A DNA stretch of 64,000 nucleotides from Linnemannia elongata. Taxonomy: Eukaryota > Mortierellomycota > Mortierellomycetes > Mortierellales > Mortierellaceae. Below are positions 1 to 12,475 of the stretch, piece by piece. The notes under the pieces were generated by a model. The model saw only the letters and a program-made list of their open reading frames with translations. It did not search any database and had not been told where the DNA came from. Made by a program: the position numbers and the translations under genes. The stretch is taken from assembly GCA_036320915.1 (NCBI GenBank), contig JAXBDG010000020.1, positions 124,001 through 188,000 of the forward strand, given 5' to 3'. Numbering within the stretch: position 1 is the first letter of the stretch; each line of letters opens with the position of its first letter.

Positions 1-55
1 TCCTTGAGAGGGTAGAGAGAAGACACCGACGAACCTGTCGTGGCCTTTGTCCTGT

Positions 56-140
56 TGTCCTTGAACAGGTGCATATCCTCCTTGGATCGAGTGTCCTTGA
101 TCAGGAGCACATCCTCCCTTGTGTCCTTCTCGACCAGGGA
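56..140. repeat. imperfect tandem repeat at left edge (possible partial coding exon)
   Basis: A motif beginning TGTCCTTGA recurs at 56, 92 and 122 (spacings 36 and 30), followed each time by a CAGG/CATCCTCC-like segment. Read on the minus strand from an ATG at 149 the stretch stays open to the edge and encodes a charged repeat with KDTR/KED elements; one plus frame is also open. Spacings that are multiples of three fit a repeat-bearing coding exon whose remainder lies outside the window, but 49 codons is too short to be sure. Confidence 0.35.
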
Positions 141-1256
141 CGCATGCATAAAATAGTATGGGTTCTGAAGGTATGACGTGAATCCGCCACTATCAATTGT
201 GGATAAGAATAGCGATTCCCATTGAAGAAAAAAAAGCAAACACGAAAAGAAGGACGGTATTAGAAATAGCGATTGTGATGAGTGAAGGTTGGTTTGGTGT
301 CCGTGTTTGTCCCCTTTTTTTCATTCGTCCGTTTACTTCTAGCTATACTTTTTTTCTTTTTTCCTTCCTTAGATCCTTGTGATCTCACACATTCTCACTA
401 GTTAGCTTCAGATTCCCTGTTCTTTCAACTCTGCAACGGGGGTTTCTTACTTCTTTTGTCCATTGACTGAAGGAGGTGCACGCACAATCAGTTGTACGAT
501 TGGGGGAGGGTCGATGGGTCTTCGATCGGCTAACATGGATGAGAATATAAAAATTTCAAGGCGACAAAATGCGAGAGGGGGTGACGATCCATTTAGTTCA
601 AGATAGAAATTAGAAAGGTGAGATTAGTATCCGACACAAATAAAGTACTGATCAATTAAATGATTAAAAAAAAAGAGCAGCTGCACATGGACACGTCAAC
701 CAAAACGCTGGGGAAGGTGATATTAAACTGCCTCTTTCTGGGTTGGCAGACAGAGTTATGAAAACGATGAAGAGCGACGATCGTTCTCTTGCCAATCGTG
801 TATTGAGTGATGCTCGCTCATCCCTTTCTCTCTCCTTTAAAGATTCTCTTCCTTTTGTGAGCGAAATTCCATCCCTTATGATTCGCACCTCTTTTTCTTC
901 ATTCATCATCCTCCACCTCTTTGTAACCATTGCCTTTTGTTATCGTCTTATGTCCTTTCGCAGAAAAATAACTTCACCAACCCCGGGAACCTTGAACAAG
1001 CTCCGATGTGGTCCCAGCACTCCAATGCTACGAACAAAAACAGCGTTGTCCTCTAGATACACAAAAAAGGGATAAATATCACGGAAGCAAAAGATCGTCG
1101 CCTTTGTTCTTGCTCAATTGATACATGATGTCTATTCTTCTCCGTGGTTATTGTTCACTTGTTCGTTCGTTCGCTCCTTGTCGTCATTCCTATCCACCAC
1201 TCAGGATTTCGGGGGTTCAAAATAACCTCGCAGTCCATCGACTCGGGTGTTGCGGC

Positions 1257-1257
<1 letters not shown>

Positions 1258-1289
<32 letters not shown>
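1258..1289 (+). repeat. poly(A) run, 32 nt
   Basis: Uninterrupted run of 32 A on the plus strand, followed by a GGAAGA-type purine tract. Confidence 0.95.
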
Positions 1290-1291
<2 letters not shown>

Positions 1292-2335
1292 AAGAGGAAG
1301 AGGAAAGAGACTAAAAAACGAGAGCACCCAAGATGATGGAAGTCTTTTTTGAGAACAACTTTGAGACAGTTGGTTGCAAATCCGTGTATGGTTATTTTTT
1401 CTGAGTTGGCAGGTCGTATGTTATGCTTCGCTTGCATATACGTCTGTCGGTATAAAATGTGGGGAGTGTTCCAGTCATCCCACGAGCTGGTAACCGCTTA
1501 AAATCGATCATTTGAATCCAGGGAGGAATGGTGGGATAGAAGGGGTTCGGTTGAATATGCGAGGAAAACGCCAAAGCGCGCAAAGGGAAAGCGGAGGATG
1601 TAATCACAGTATTGTTGACGAGTTGCAGTACTCGCTCCAGTACATGGATTGGATACCCGATTAGGGGATGATGATTGACAGATGGGAGCTGAGATGAAGG
1701 GAAGTGGGGAGAGTATGGGCGGAGGGAGTGGAAGGAACTGGAAAGGGGGTAGTGAGAGAGAAGGGCGACGGGGAAGGACGCATATTGATGATGTTGTGTA
1801 CGTGGTATGTTTGGTCAATGGGAGAAGGTTTGTGTGGACTGGAGTTATGGAACTTGCCTTTTTCGCCGACGCCGCACATACGCGACTGCTTGGGTTGTTG
1901 CCGGAGAATTAGCTCATATGTTCTGTTGGAGTAAAGGTGGAGACGAGAGAGGGAGAGAGAGAGAGAGATAAAAAAAAAGTGAGTGAGCGATCAGAGAGAG
2001 AGAGAGAGAGAAAAAAATAGAGGGAAGTCAATGGATCAAGCAAAGGTTTGAATGGGTATGTGTCAACGTATACACATGTATGCGACTGAGCGAGTGATGG
2101 GGATGTATGCATGTATGTGTGCTGGCTGGTGTTAGGGCAAGTGTGCGAAATGGTGTGCTTACACGTTGGCTCGCTGTTCTGGCTGGACTCTTTGAGAGAC
2201 AGGAGTGAATTGGTATGAGGGGAGATCGTCGGAGGCCGGCATGGTGGATGCAAGCTAGCTGTGTGAAGTGGTGTCGGGGGGATATAACTGAGGGCCAGGA
2301 ATAAGGAGTGGGTCGTTGTGGGAAGGTGAGTGAAT

Positions 2336-2367
2336 GAGAGAGTGAGAGAGTGAGAGAGTGAGAGAGT
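2336..2367 (+). repeat. GAGAGAGT x4 minisatellite
   Basis: Four perfect tandem copies of the 8-mer GAGAGAGT inside the long purine-rich domain. Confidence 0.9.
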
Positions 2368-2883
2368 GAGTGGGTGAATATGTGAATAGGACAGGGGAAG
2401 ATAGGGAGGCGGGATAAAAATGTGGAAGCAAGAAGAAGAGAAAGAGAAAAGAAAGATGACGATTGAAAGAAAGGAAAAGAGAGCAGAAAGATAGAGTAAA
2501 AAAAAGTAGAAGGTATGTATGTATTGTGTCTGTAGAAATGAGAACGTAAGAGGGAAAGTAAGGGAAGCAAAAAGTTAAGAGAGAGAGAGAGAGTTCCGAC
2601 AGGAGGGGGCAGAGTGACCACAAACGGCAAAGAGAGGGGGGGGAGGGTGAGTGTGTATGTGTGATGTTGTCCAACTTGGGAGGGAGAAAATAAAGGGCTG
2701 GGTGAAGGTGTACGGAGAGAAGAAGGGGAGAGAGTAGAAAGTGACAGGAAGGGGGAGTAAGGTCAATGGTGTACTTTTTTATGTTATTGTGTTGTCGTTA
2801 TTGCTGTTGATATTGATTTTGTGGTTGTTGATGTTGGCGGGTGACGAGTGACAAGGAGGTGCCGCGTTGCAGGAATAGAAGAT

Positions 2884-2885
<2 letters not shown>

Positions 2886-2918
<33 letters not shown>
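2886..2918 (+). repeat. poly(A) run, 33 nt
   Basis: Uninterrupted A run on the plus strand within the purine-rich domain. Confidence 0.95.
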
Positions 2919-2922
<4 letters not shown>

Positions 2923-3117
2923 GTATGTGAGTGACTGAGTGAATGAGTAAATGAAAGAATGGGCAAAGAAGGAGGGAGTGATGATGAATGAGTGAGATGT
3001 CGAAAAAAAAAGGAACGAGAGAAGGGGAGAGGTACAAAGAAGGGAAGAGAGGAGAGAAGGGAGGCGACAAGAAAGAAAGGGAGAGAAAGGGTAAAAGGAA
3101 AAAGGAAAAAGGAAAAG

Positions 3118-3157
<40 letters not shown>
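3118..3157 (+). repeat. poly(A) run, 40 nt
   Basis: Uninterrupted run of about 40 A, preceded by GGAAAA repeats. Confidence 0.95.
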
Positions 3158-3159
<2 letters not shown>

Positions 3160-3588
3160 AAGAGAACGTGAGGGGAAAAAAAGAAAAAACCGGGAGAATC
3201 GAAAAAGAAAAAGACAGAAAGGGAAAAGGGTGGCGTTGTTGGGGAAGGGGGAAGAGGGAAGGGAGGGGTTGAAGCAACCGGAAAAAGAACAAGAAAGTGA
3301 CAAGAAACAGGAGAGCGGGACGTATCGTATTGGATGAAGGGTCGAAGAAACAAAAAAGAACGAGAACTTACCTGCTGCAATTGATTCCTTTTGACTTCAA
3401 GTGTGTGTATGTCGTGTGTGTCGATGGGGGTATATGTGTGTGGGTGGATGTGTTGGTGCGAGAGGATGCAATTGAACTGAAGGATAAAGGGGGTATGGAG
3501 TATGCGTGTGTGTATGTTCGCATACGCTTTGATATATTGGTATGTGTGCATTCAAAGAGAGGGAACGAAGTTGAAGGAAAAACAAAAA

Positions 3589-3617
3589 ACAAACAAACAA
3601 ACAAGCAAACAAACAGA
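3589..3617 (+). repeat. AAAC tetranucleotide microsatellite
   Basis: About seven tandem AAAC units with one substitution (AAGC). Confidence 0.85.
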
Positions 3618-5027
3618 GTGAGCAGCAGCAATGACATCCAAGAGAAATCGGGGCCAATGGGTCGACTCTCCAAAGGGACAAGAAAGAAAATTACGTTTGA
3701 AAATATGGAAGAGAGAAAAAAAAAAAAAAAAGGGAAAACAATCCAGATCGGGGAGTGAGAAGAAGCTTAAGGGAAGAAAAGTGAAAAGAGAAGGGAACAC
3801 ACACTCTCACAAAACAACTGGGTATGGGGTCGATTTCAAGGCAAGATTGTCTCCTCCCCGATTGACGATTGACGCCCAAGAGCACAAAAAATGAAAAAAG
3901 AGAGCGTATATGGTCAATTGGGCGGTACGAGTGATGTCAGGGAGGGAAATGGGAGAAAGTAAAAAGAAAATGGCGAAAGCGAGAGGTTGCGTGCGGGTGT
4001 CAAAAGAGAGTGAGAAGGAGAGAGAGAGATGGACAAAGACAAAACGAGAGGGAGAGAGAGATGGACAAGACAAAAGGATAGGGCGAGAGAGGAGGGATGA
4101 AAAAGGGGGTAGAGGGCAGACAATGAGAGTGTCGAAGAGAAGGGGTGGACAACAGTATGAGAAAGGGAAAGGGGACAACAGAAGCAATTGATGAAGGGAT
4201 GAGGATGAAAAGCGGAGGAAGGAGGAATCAGACAGTCGACAGAGGGAGAAGGGGGAATCCAGGAAATGCGTTCCAGCGGAAGGGAATGGATAAACGAGAG
4301 AATACAGTGGTAAAAATAAAACTTTAAAAGAGGGGCAAAAAAAAGGACTAACTCCAACAAATCAAAAAAAGGAAAAGGGGGGGGGGGGGAGAAAGAGTTG
4401 GTAAGGGAGGAGGAGGAGGAGTAGGATGAGAGAAGAGGAGAAGGAAGAAAGGAAGAGCAAGGAGGAAGAGGGTGTAGCGAGAAAGAGATGCAGAAGAAAA
4501 AGAAGAAAGGAAAAGAGCGAGATGGACGCGAACGATTAATTGAATTGGTTAGTAAAAGGTTGGGATGGGAACAGGCGGCTGACAGAGCCAGACGCTGAAG
4601 GTGGTTTTTGGCGATGGATTATTGTTTCGTCAATGCAGTGCGGAAAGTAAAGAGAGAAGCAGTAATGGTGTTCCAGCCAAGAGCACGATTGAAAGTCGCT
4701 TTGAAGCAAAGAATATAGAAGAAGGGACAATCATTCAATTTACTTATTGATTAACTGACTGTAGTAATTGCCAATCGAAAGGGGGCAATTGGCAAATGAA
4801 GAGGAACAGGGGAGCAACGAGGAGTTGGAGGGAGATTAGGGGGCGGATGGTCCTGGAAATGGAAACGAGTAGCGACAAAACGAACTACGACAAGGAAAAA
4901 AGACAAGAGAATACAAGACAAAACAAGCAAGGAAGGATAAGCACAAAGTAAGAGCAATTGATTCGTTAGGAAGAACCCATTCATGTGCCTGCGCGAGAGA
5001 TAGCAATAAGGAGTAAGAGTGTTGTGT

Positions 5028-5028
<1 letters not shown>

Positions 5029-5066
<38 letters not shown>
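5029..5066 (+). repeat. compound (GT)n(GA)n microsatellite
   Basis: A short GT run passes directly into 13 GA units ending at 5066. Confidence 0.9.
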
Positions 5067-5074
<8 letters not shown>

Positions 5075-5292
5075 GCGCGTGTGGAAAGAAAAAAAGATGA
5101 GGGGTGAGCAAGAGAACGTAAGATTGGGCATTTGTCTAGTGGTAAAGTCAAGTCAACATTGACATATCCTGGGGCAAGAGAGAAAAAGGTAGAAAAGGAT
5201 GTGGTGGGGTGGAAAATAGTTGCAGTGGAAGACTTCAAAGGAAGGGATTCAAGAGACTCGAAAAGCGCAACTGATAAAAAATCATAAACTTG

Positions 5293-5331
<39 letters not shown>
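5293..5331 (+). repeat. poly(A) run, 39 nt
   Basis: Uninterrupted A run marking the right end of the purine-biased domain. Confidence 0.95.
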
Positions 5332-5333
<2 letters not shown>

Positions 5334-8094
5334 AACCATAAACCATAGGGACCCAGGAGAGTGGAGTGCCTCGTCCCTGTAATGTCTGTTTCTCCATCAG
5401 GGCACAGCATGAGCTATAGGAGAGCAACAATAGCCCGTTGCCAAAGTGGTCTTTATTTTCTCGTTCCTTTTCTTTCGCTACTCCATGCACTCGCCCTGTT
5501 TACTCAAACAGCAACCAAAAACTGATAGCAAATGTCCACACTTTTGGACGGATGGGTCGCTGAATGTCATGCGGGCTCTCGATCGTGGCTTTACTGTCGT
5601 AGTTGTCAAAGTCGATAAGCAAGTAGAACAACAGCGGATAGGCGGTGCCATCGGATGCCTCTTCCATCATTGTGTTCTTGTACTTTTATTTATATAGTGA
5701 AACTCATTTTGCTGGATACTTGTAGTCTTTTTCCAAATGAATTCTCAATAGTCTTGCCCTTGTATTGCAATCATGCGAGATCGAGAGCAAAATAACTTTT
5801 CGACCAGGCCACACTATGTTGAATGGATGAATCTATGTGTGCGTGTCCTATTCACTCAGTTTTTGTCTGTAGCCCTTTCTTTCGCATCCAGTGCTTACTA
5901 CATTGACAGATTCATCACCTCGCTCAACCCATTCTTCCCCCTCTTTTTTTTTTCCTCTTCCGCTCTTTCGACGTTCAATCTGATTCCGCCGCCAAAAATA
6001 AAATGTCCACTTGACTTTTGCAACTCCCCCGAGACGTCGGGTATGTATCTTTTTTTTTATGATCGAAACAACACAATCGAAAGGACCAAAGTACAAACAG
6101 AAGTGTACGCCTTTTCTTCGTAAAGTTAACGGTTAACAACAACATCAAAAACTTCGAATAGCGCAGTTGAAACTATCCCACTTTCCAGGTTCATTCCACC
6201 CATTTCATGCAGCTGAAAAGAAAGGAACAAAACAAAGATGGGTCTAGCCTTTACTCATCACTGGATTAGGATGCAGAACCAAAACGTGCACCCCAACAAC
6301 GAAAAGAGCAGAAAAATAAAAAATAAACAAGATTCTTGAGTGGCATCAAAGAAAAAACACACCAAAAGGCGACAAAAACAAAATGCGGCATCTATCGAGC
6401 GATTAGACTGGTCCATGAGTGTGGCAACCGGTAAAACTCTGTTTTTCAGGCGACAAAGGTATACTTAGGAATGGAAGAAGAGGTGGGGCGGGAGTATGGG
6501 GTGTCAGAGGTTCAGTCGAGGCTAGTATCCACGAGTAAGAGCCACTTTTTTTTGGTGGGATTAGTGAAGTGGAATCAGGGATTAAGGTACACTCGCAAAC
6601 TAGAGAAAGGGAGAGTGGACATTTCTTTTCGGTAGCATAAGCATCAAAGTTGTTTTAGCTTGTCCAATACCGACAGCTCGTTACCTCTCACTTTCATTTA
6701 CATCCATCCGCCCGATTGCCTTTTCGCTCTTTCAAAAGACCCCCTTTCCTGTTTATTGAAAAGTGCTGTTTACAAACACACGTACACCCGTGGCACCTTT
6801 CATTTCCCCTGCTGTCAATCCCCCTCGTCACCCACCACCCCTTTCTCTCTCTCCCCTCTCTGTTTCCCTTCGTTTTCTTGTTTGCCTTGCCTTGCATACC
6901 TTGCCTTGCATTTTTTTTCTGGCCTATATTTCCTTGCCTTTTACGCTTTCCTCTACCCTTCCGCGAATCAAAAAGACAAGGGATGAAGGGTCAAAGAGGC
7001 AAACTAAATTTTAGCTGTTTGTTTGAAGAAAGCATGGAAAAATAGAGAGAGGGAGGGAAGGAGGGAGAGGGTGAAAAGATGAGAGGGGTAAGAAAAAAAT
7101 AAATGTCAGGATGCCGAGAACTGGGAGCAGATGGCTTTTTTTAATTGACCATGGCCCAGGGCAGCGGATTTCCATAATTGACTTTTTTTTTTTTAGAAGA
7201 CAGCTAAAGCCAACACTGCAAGAGTTGCACATCAATCCGACACTCTCTGTCTCAGATAGTTGATCAGATCAAGTTAACGGTCTGGACGTCCTAGTCGGTC
7301 TTTCTTTTGTCATCCTGTTTATCTTCTTTATTTTTTTTTCTATACTGTGTCTTCTCATTACTAAAGCCTACCTGCTAGGATCGCACCAGATATAGCAGAC
7401 ATGGAAGGAAGCGCTAAGAACGATTTCCCTCATACCTTTCCCATTACTTTTCTTCTCGTTTCTAAGCCTGCCTTTCCTCTCATACATATTTCTTCCCCCT
7501 GCAATACTCACGGACTTATTCCCATCACTTTTGTCTGAACAAACCCCCTGGATTTTTCAATTGCTCGCTCCTGAACTTTATTCTCCCTTCACCCCATACG
7601 GGGATTCCTTTACGCGAAAATGAGGATAGGGCATAGTAGAACATGACCATAAGAGTAAAAGAGGCAGAAGGAGGCTGGCTGAGTGCACTGATAGTCGTGT
7701 GGACGTGAAGGGTTTTGTGAGGGTGTATGTAAGTCTCCAATCGTTATTTTGGCTGGACACATCTAGTCTGTGTGCCCTTGAACGCACAAAAAAAACCCCC
7801 TCCCATAAAAAAAGACGTTTAATTGACTGAGTCATGTGATTTTTCTCTAATTGACAATCATATGGTGATCCATTATCCTTTAAACTTGAGCTCGCTTCCC
7901 ACTTCTTTCTCGCCAACACTTTCATCGTTCGCCTCTTGCAAGGAACAAGAAAAAAAACAAGAGAGTATGCGACCCCTCAACGCGACGGCAACAGACAGCA
8001 GCAACAACAAAACAACAGTAGCATCAACGACCAGGTCGCGAATATAGACGATGTTACTCACCTTTATGTCGTCGTTCTGTTGTCGTTCATTTAG

Positions 8095-11000
8095 TGGCAA
8101 CCGGCTCAGAGAGCTCACTTCGACAACGGTCCACCGTCCCCAAACACCCACAATCAAGAGACGACACTAACAACACCGTCGAGGATGCACCCAAGAATGT
8201 AAGGGATATATCAAATAACGCGGCGCGGAGGTTCTTCAGGAGAAGGACTGGCCGAGGAAAGCTGTAGACAAAAGTCATTCGCCTTTTTTTTTGCTGACTG
8301 AAACAGTTCATCTTTGTTTGGTCATAGGTCATTAAATCAGTCTTTACATCTGCCGAAAAGTCCAACTCACTCATCGCCCTCGCGGGACTGACGGCAGTTG
8401 CTATTTTCGTCCGCTTCTACAAGATTAACGAGCCTGACGAGGTTGTGTAAGTTCTGCTTGGAATCCAAACGAGGAAGTAACAAGGAGTGTGAATACGCGT
8501 CAATCAGATCAGGAGAGCTTACAAAATACGATCTTTTCTCACTGGGAATAGATTCGACGAGGTTCACTTTGGAAAGTTCGCCTCGTACTATCTTCGCGGC
8601 AGCTATTTCTTCGATGTCCATCCTCCACTGGCCAAGATGATGTTGGCAGCAATGGGCTACGTTATCGGATACGACGGACACTTTCTCTTTGACAACATTG
8701 GCGACAAATATAACGACAACAACGTCCCCTACATTGGACTTCGCGCCCTCCCTGCCTTCTTGGGGGCCATGACTGTCCCTTTGGTCTACATGACCATGCG
8801 TGAGGCTGGATTCCCCATCTTGACTTGTGCCCTGGCTGCCTTCTTTGTCATCTTTGGTACGTAGAGTGACTTTTTGTTTTTGTTTTGTTACCACAAAGGC
8901 CTACATCAGTTCCTAATTGCTCTCAGTGAATGGACTACAATTAATATCCGACTAATCCCTTCCTACCAATGCACACAACAGACAACATGCTTGTGACCCA
9001 AACTCGTCTGATCCTTCTCGACTCGATGCTGGTCTTCTTTATGATGTGCTCCATTTACAGCTATGTCCGTTTCTACAAGACCAGGAACAAGTAAGCTCCA
9101 TTGTTTGTTGGCGTACCTTGGAATGAATGCCACGTCCACAGCCGTTTAGGCTTTTGTCGGGTCTGCCAATTTTATTCATGAGAGCCCTCATTTCGCTTAA
9201 AGTCACCCCTACATAAGTCTCCCTTACACACACGTCTTCTTTTCTATGTCTATCTATAGCCCCTTCTCACTCAAGTGGTGGTCATGGATGATCGCTACCG
9301 GTGTTTCCATTGCCATGACAACCAGGTAACAATTGTTACTCGATCAAATGGATAGCACAATGCTCGGTCGACAAGTCAATACGTTGTTCCTTTTGCATTA
9401 TTGCTGCACCTGCTGACAACTTACTTAATGCTTTGATATAGTGTCAAGATGGTCGGCCTTTTCACTGTTGCTACAATTGGTGTAGCTGTGATCTGGGACC
9501 TTTGGGAACTCTTGGATATTCGCCGCCGCTTGACCATGCAGCAGTTCATGAACCATTTCTATGCCCGTGCCATTGGCTTGATCCTGGTTCCCGTTGTCAT
9601 ATATCTTTTCTGGTTCTACGTTCACTTTGCGATCTTGGTCAACAGTGGTCCTGGAGACGACTTCATGAGTACCGAGTTCCAGGAGACTCTCAAAGGCAAC
9701 ACCATGGCCGACGGTATCTGTACGCTTCAACTCCTTGGACCCATGTTCGCGTTACAAATGTTACGCTCTATGGATGTCTTCAATTGTTAACAAACCCATG
9801 TACTTGACGCGTTTCCTGCTCTAATAGATGTCAAGTATGGTGACAACATCACCATCCGCCACAAGGACACCTCAGTTTACCTTCACTCGCACTACCACAA
9901 CTACCCCTTGAGATACGATGATGGACGCATTAGCAGTGCTGGACAGCAAGTGACCGGATACTCTCACGAGGATCCCAACAATCTCTGGCAGATTTACAGC
10001 GACAGCGTTGAGAACACTAAGTTCGGCAAGCAGATCAAGGACAAGGATGTCATTCGACTGTTGCATGTGACCACCTCATCGTGGCTCTTGGCCCACGACG
10101 TCGCTTCGCCCACCATGACCACCAACGAGGAGATCACAACCTACTCGACCAACGAGGACGGCTCTCGCTTCAATGAGACGACCTTCCAGATCATCCTTGA
10201 AAGTGGCGGCGACAAGCTCCGCACCATGGCCAGCAACTTTAAGCTTCTCCACCAGGCGACTAAGGTGGCTATCTGGACTCATCCTCAGAAGCTCCCTGAC
10301 TGGGGTTTTGAACAGCAGGAGGTCAACGGCAACAAGAACATTGTCCAAAAGTCTAACCTCTGGTTGTCTGACCTCATCGAGGGCAAGAATGGTATGTTCA
10401 TTGAGAGAGATTGATTCGTAACTGTTTTATTCATAATGTGCGCGAAGAAGCTGTGGCTAACGTTTTGGCCCCTTGTCTAATTCTCCCTATTTAGCCTCGG
10501 AGATTGACCAAGAGTCTTCGAAGGCGGTCAAGAAGAGATCGTTCATCCTTAAATTCCTTGAGCTCCAAGGAAAGATGATCTCGCACAACGCCGGCTTGAC
10601 TGACTCGCACCCTTACCAGAGCTTGCCCATTGAGTGGCCCTTCCTGGCCAAGGGTATTTCCTTCTGGACAGAAAACGATACCCGCAAGCAGATCTACTTG
10701 GTCGGCAACCCTCTCGGCATGTGGATCGCAGTTGCCTCTCTTGCTTGTATTATCGGTGTCTCGGGCGCTGATCTCTTGAGCCGTCGCCGTGGCTTCTACC
10801 CCTTGAACCAAGGTATTTTTTCATTCTCCTCGTTGTCACTCTGATGGCATGTGTGCAATGAGTATGCGCTTTCACTAATCAACTATCGACTATATGTTTT
10901 CTTTTTATGCATTATGATGAACAGATGTTCAGAAGAGATTCTACTATGCGACGGGATTCTTCTTTATTGGCTGGGTGTTCCACTATATGCCCTTCTTCCT

Positions 11001-11322
11001 GATGGGTCGTGCGCTGTTCTTGCACCACTACATGCCCGCGCTAGTGTTCTCGTACATGGTGTTGGCAGCAGTGCATGGATTCATCTTTATCGAGGGAGTG
11101 GATGGACCCATTTCAGATCCTGGTCCGGAGACTCGACCCCGCCAGGTCCAGCGTGCGGTTGTCCCCGTGGTAGCTTATGCGACTGGAATCATCTTGATGG
11201 CCATCCATTTGGGATCGTTCTTGTTCTTTGCCCCTCTTTCCTACGGCACCAGTGCAATCAGTGTTGCTGGCCTTGCCCGTCGCAAGTTCCTTCCTCAGTG
11301 GGACTTCCACTTTGCCAAGTAA
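8095..11322 (+). CDS. PMT4: protein O-mannosyltransferase, PMT4 family
   Basis: Transfers mannose from dolichol-phosphate mannose to Ser/Thr of secretory proteins in the ER membrane. Exons: 8095-8198, 8328-8446, 8552-8856, 8982-9090, 9260-9325, 9442-9713, 9828-10391, 10495-10812, 10925-11322. The multi-pass N-terminal part carries the DE motif and DVHPPLAKM of the first luminal loop (D77, E78). A luminal MIR region (about residues 325-510) contains YPLRYEDGR-like, GQQVTGYSH, WLLAHDVASP and LPDWGFEQQEVNGNK motifs that match yeast Pmt4 rather than Pmt1 or Pmt2. A C-terminal membrane block follows. The model gives 751 aa against about 762 in yeast. The start is unresolved: the first exon shown lacks an in-frame ATG but begins with TG, so an A at an upstream donor (for example 7964 before GTATGC) would create a split ATG. 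AATAAA lies at 11436. Confidence 0.93.
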
Positions 11323-11707
11323 ACTTCACTAACCTTTGTTTTCTTCTCACCATATTTACGCATAAAAAGTGTCCATTTTTGAACCATCCCTGTTACCACG
11401 ATCCTGCGCTTAATTGATGTTGGCTGCAGCCTACCAATAAACGGCAGTGTTTCCCACGCCGTCGTCAGTCAAGTGTACCTCTTTGTGAGCACTGTTGTCT
11501 ACTTCCTTTGGGACCTTGTGTATTTGTGTGTGAGTTTGCATGGAGTCCCCTTTAGGGAATCATTTTCCCGCAGTTGCTTGCGTGGGTTCTTCCGCCTCTT
11601 CTTTTTTTTTTCCTACTTAGTTCTTCTATCCCGTTCCCTTCTCTTCTTTCCCTCTTCTTTCTCTTTACCTTTCAACCCAACAGTCCCCCAACAACATATA
11701 AACAACC
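11323..11707. other. intergenic: PMT4 3' region and aminopeptidase leader
   Basis: The 385-nt gap holds the PMT4 3' region with AATAAA at 11436-11441, about 115 nt past the stop, then a pyrimidine-rich tract (about 11590-11690) that leads to the next gene's ATG. Confidence 0.7.
11436..11441 (+). promoter_or_regulatory. polyadenylation signal of PMT4
   Basis: Canonical AATAAA about 115 nt downstream of the PMT4 stop and upstream of the next gene on the same strand. Confidence 0.5.
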
Positions 11708-12410
11708 ATGGTAATGGTCTGCAGGCTGCTCCTGAGTGGGCGGATCATCGCCAGGCACTCGAGGGCTTTCTCCTCCTCCTCGCGGTCTATGTGGAATGTA
11801 ATCACCCGGACTTGCACACCTATTAACTTACTCACGCTCAGTAACCCCGCTCATGGAGACTTACATCACGCTGACTCACACTCACGCTCATGCAAGGCAT
11901 AATAAGATGTAAAAGAGAGAGAATGGAGGGGGGAAAGAGAACAGGAATGAAGGAAACTTGGCTCAGTCGCTACTGGACCACACTCGACAGCACACGCACT
12001 CCCCAAAAAATCACACGCCCCAATACACACTCATTCACACTCCAATTTCTCTGTTTTTGCCCTTCCTCTCCACGATAATCCTACATACGAAAATAGACCG
12101 AAATCCGCCCCGCCCCTGTCGAAGCGCAAGACTTCTTGGACTTTGTCAACCAGGCCCAATCGCCCTTCCACGCGACTGAACAGGCCATCATCCGTCTCCG
12201 CAAGGCAGGCTTCCAAGAGATCAAGGAGAAGGATAACTGGAATGGAATCCTCAAGCGTAACGGAAAATACTTCTTCACCCGTAACCGCTCTGCTGTGATT
12301 GCCTTTGCGGTCGGTGGAAAGTATAAGCCTGGTAATGGGTTCTCGGCTGTTGGAGCTCATACTGATTCCCCTTGCTTGAAGGTATGCCCTGAGAGATTTT
12401 TGAGATTCTT

Positions 12411-12475
<65 letters not shown>

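Larger units (their letters stand above)
150..7966. other. gene desert, simple-sequence rich
   Basis: No reading frame here resembles a known protein. Open frames are translations of simple sequence (runs of S, L, F, P or of K, E, R). From about 1930 to 5110 the plus strand is strongly purine-biased, made of GA-rich tracts, poly(A) runs and GT/GA microsatellites. By analogy with the other genes, whose leaders are pyrimidine-rich on their sense strand, this may be the upstream region of a minus-strand gene lying to the left. No tRNA or rRNA was recognised. Confidence 0.6.

Noticed and set aside
2028..5490. many minus-strand frames rich in S, L, F and P
   Set aside because: Translations of C/T-rich simple sequence; no domain, no splice-supported extension.
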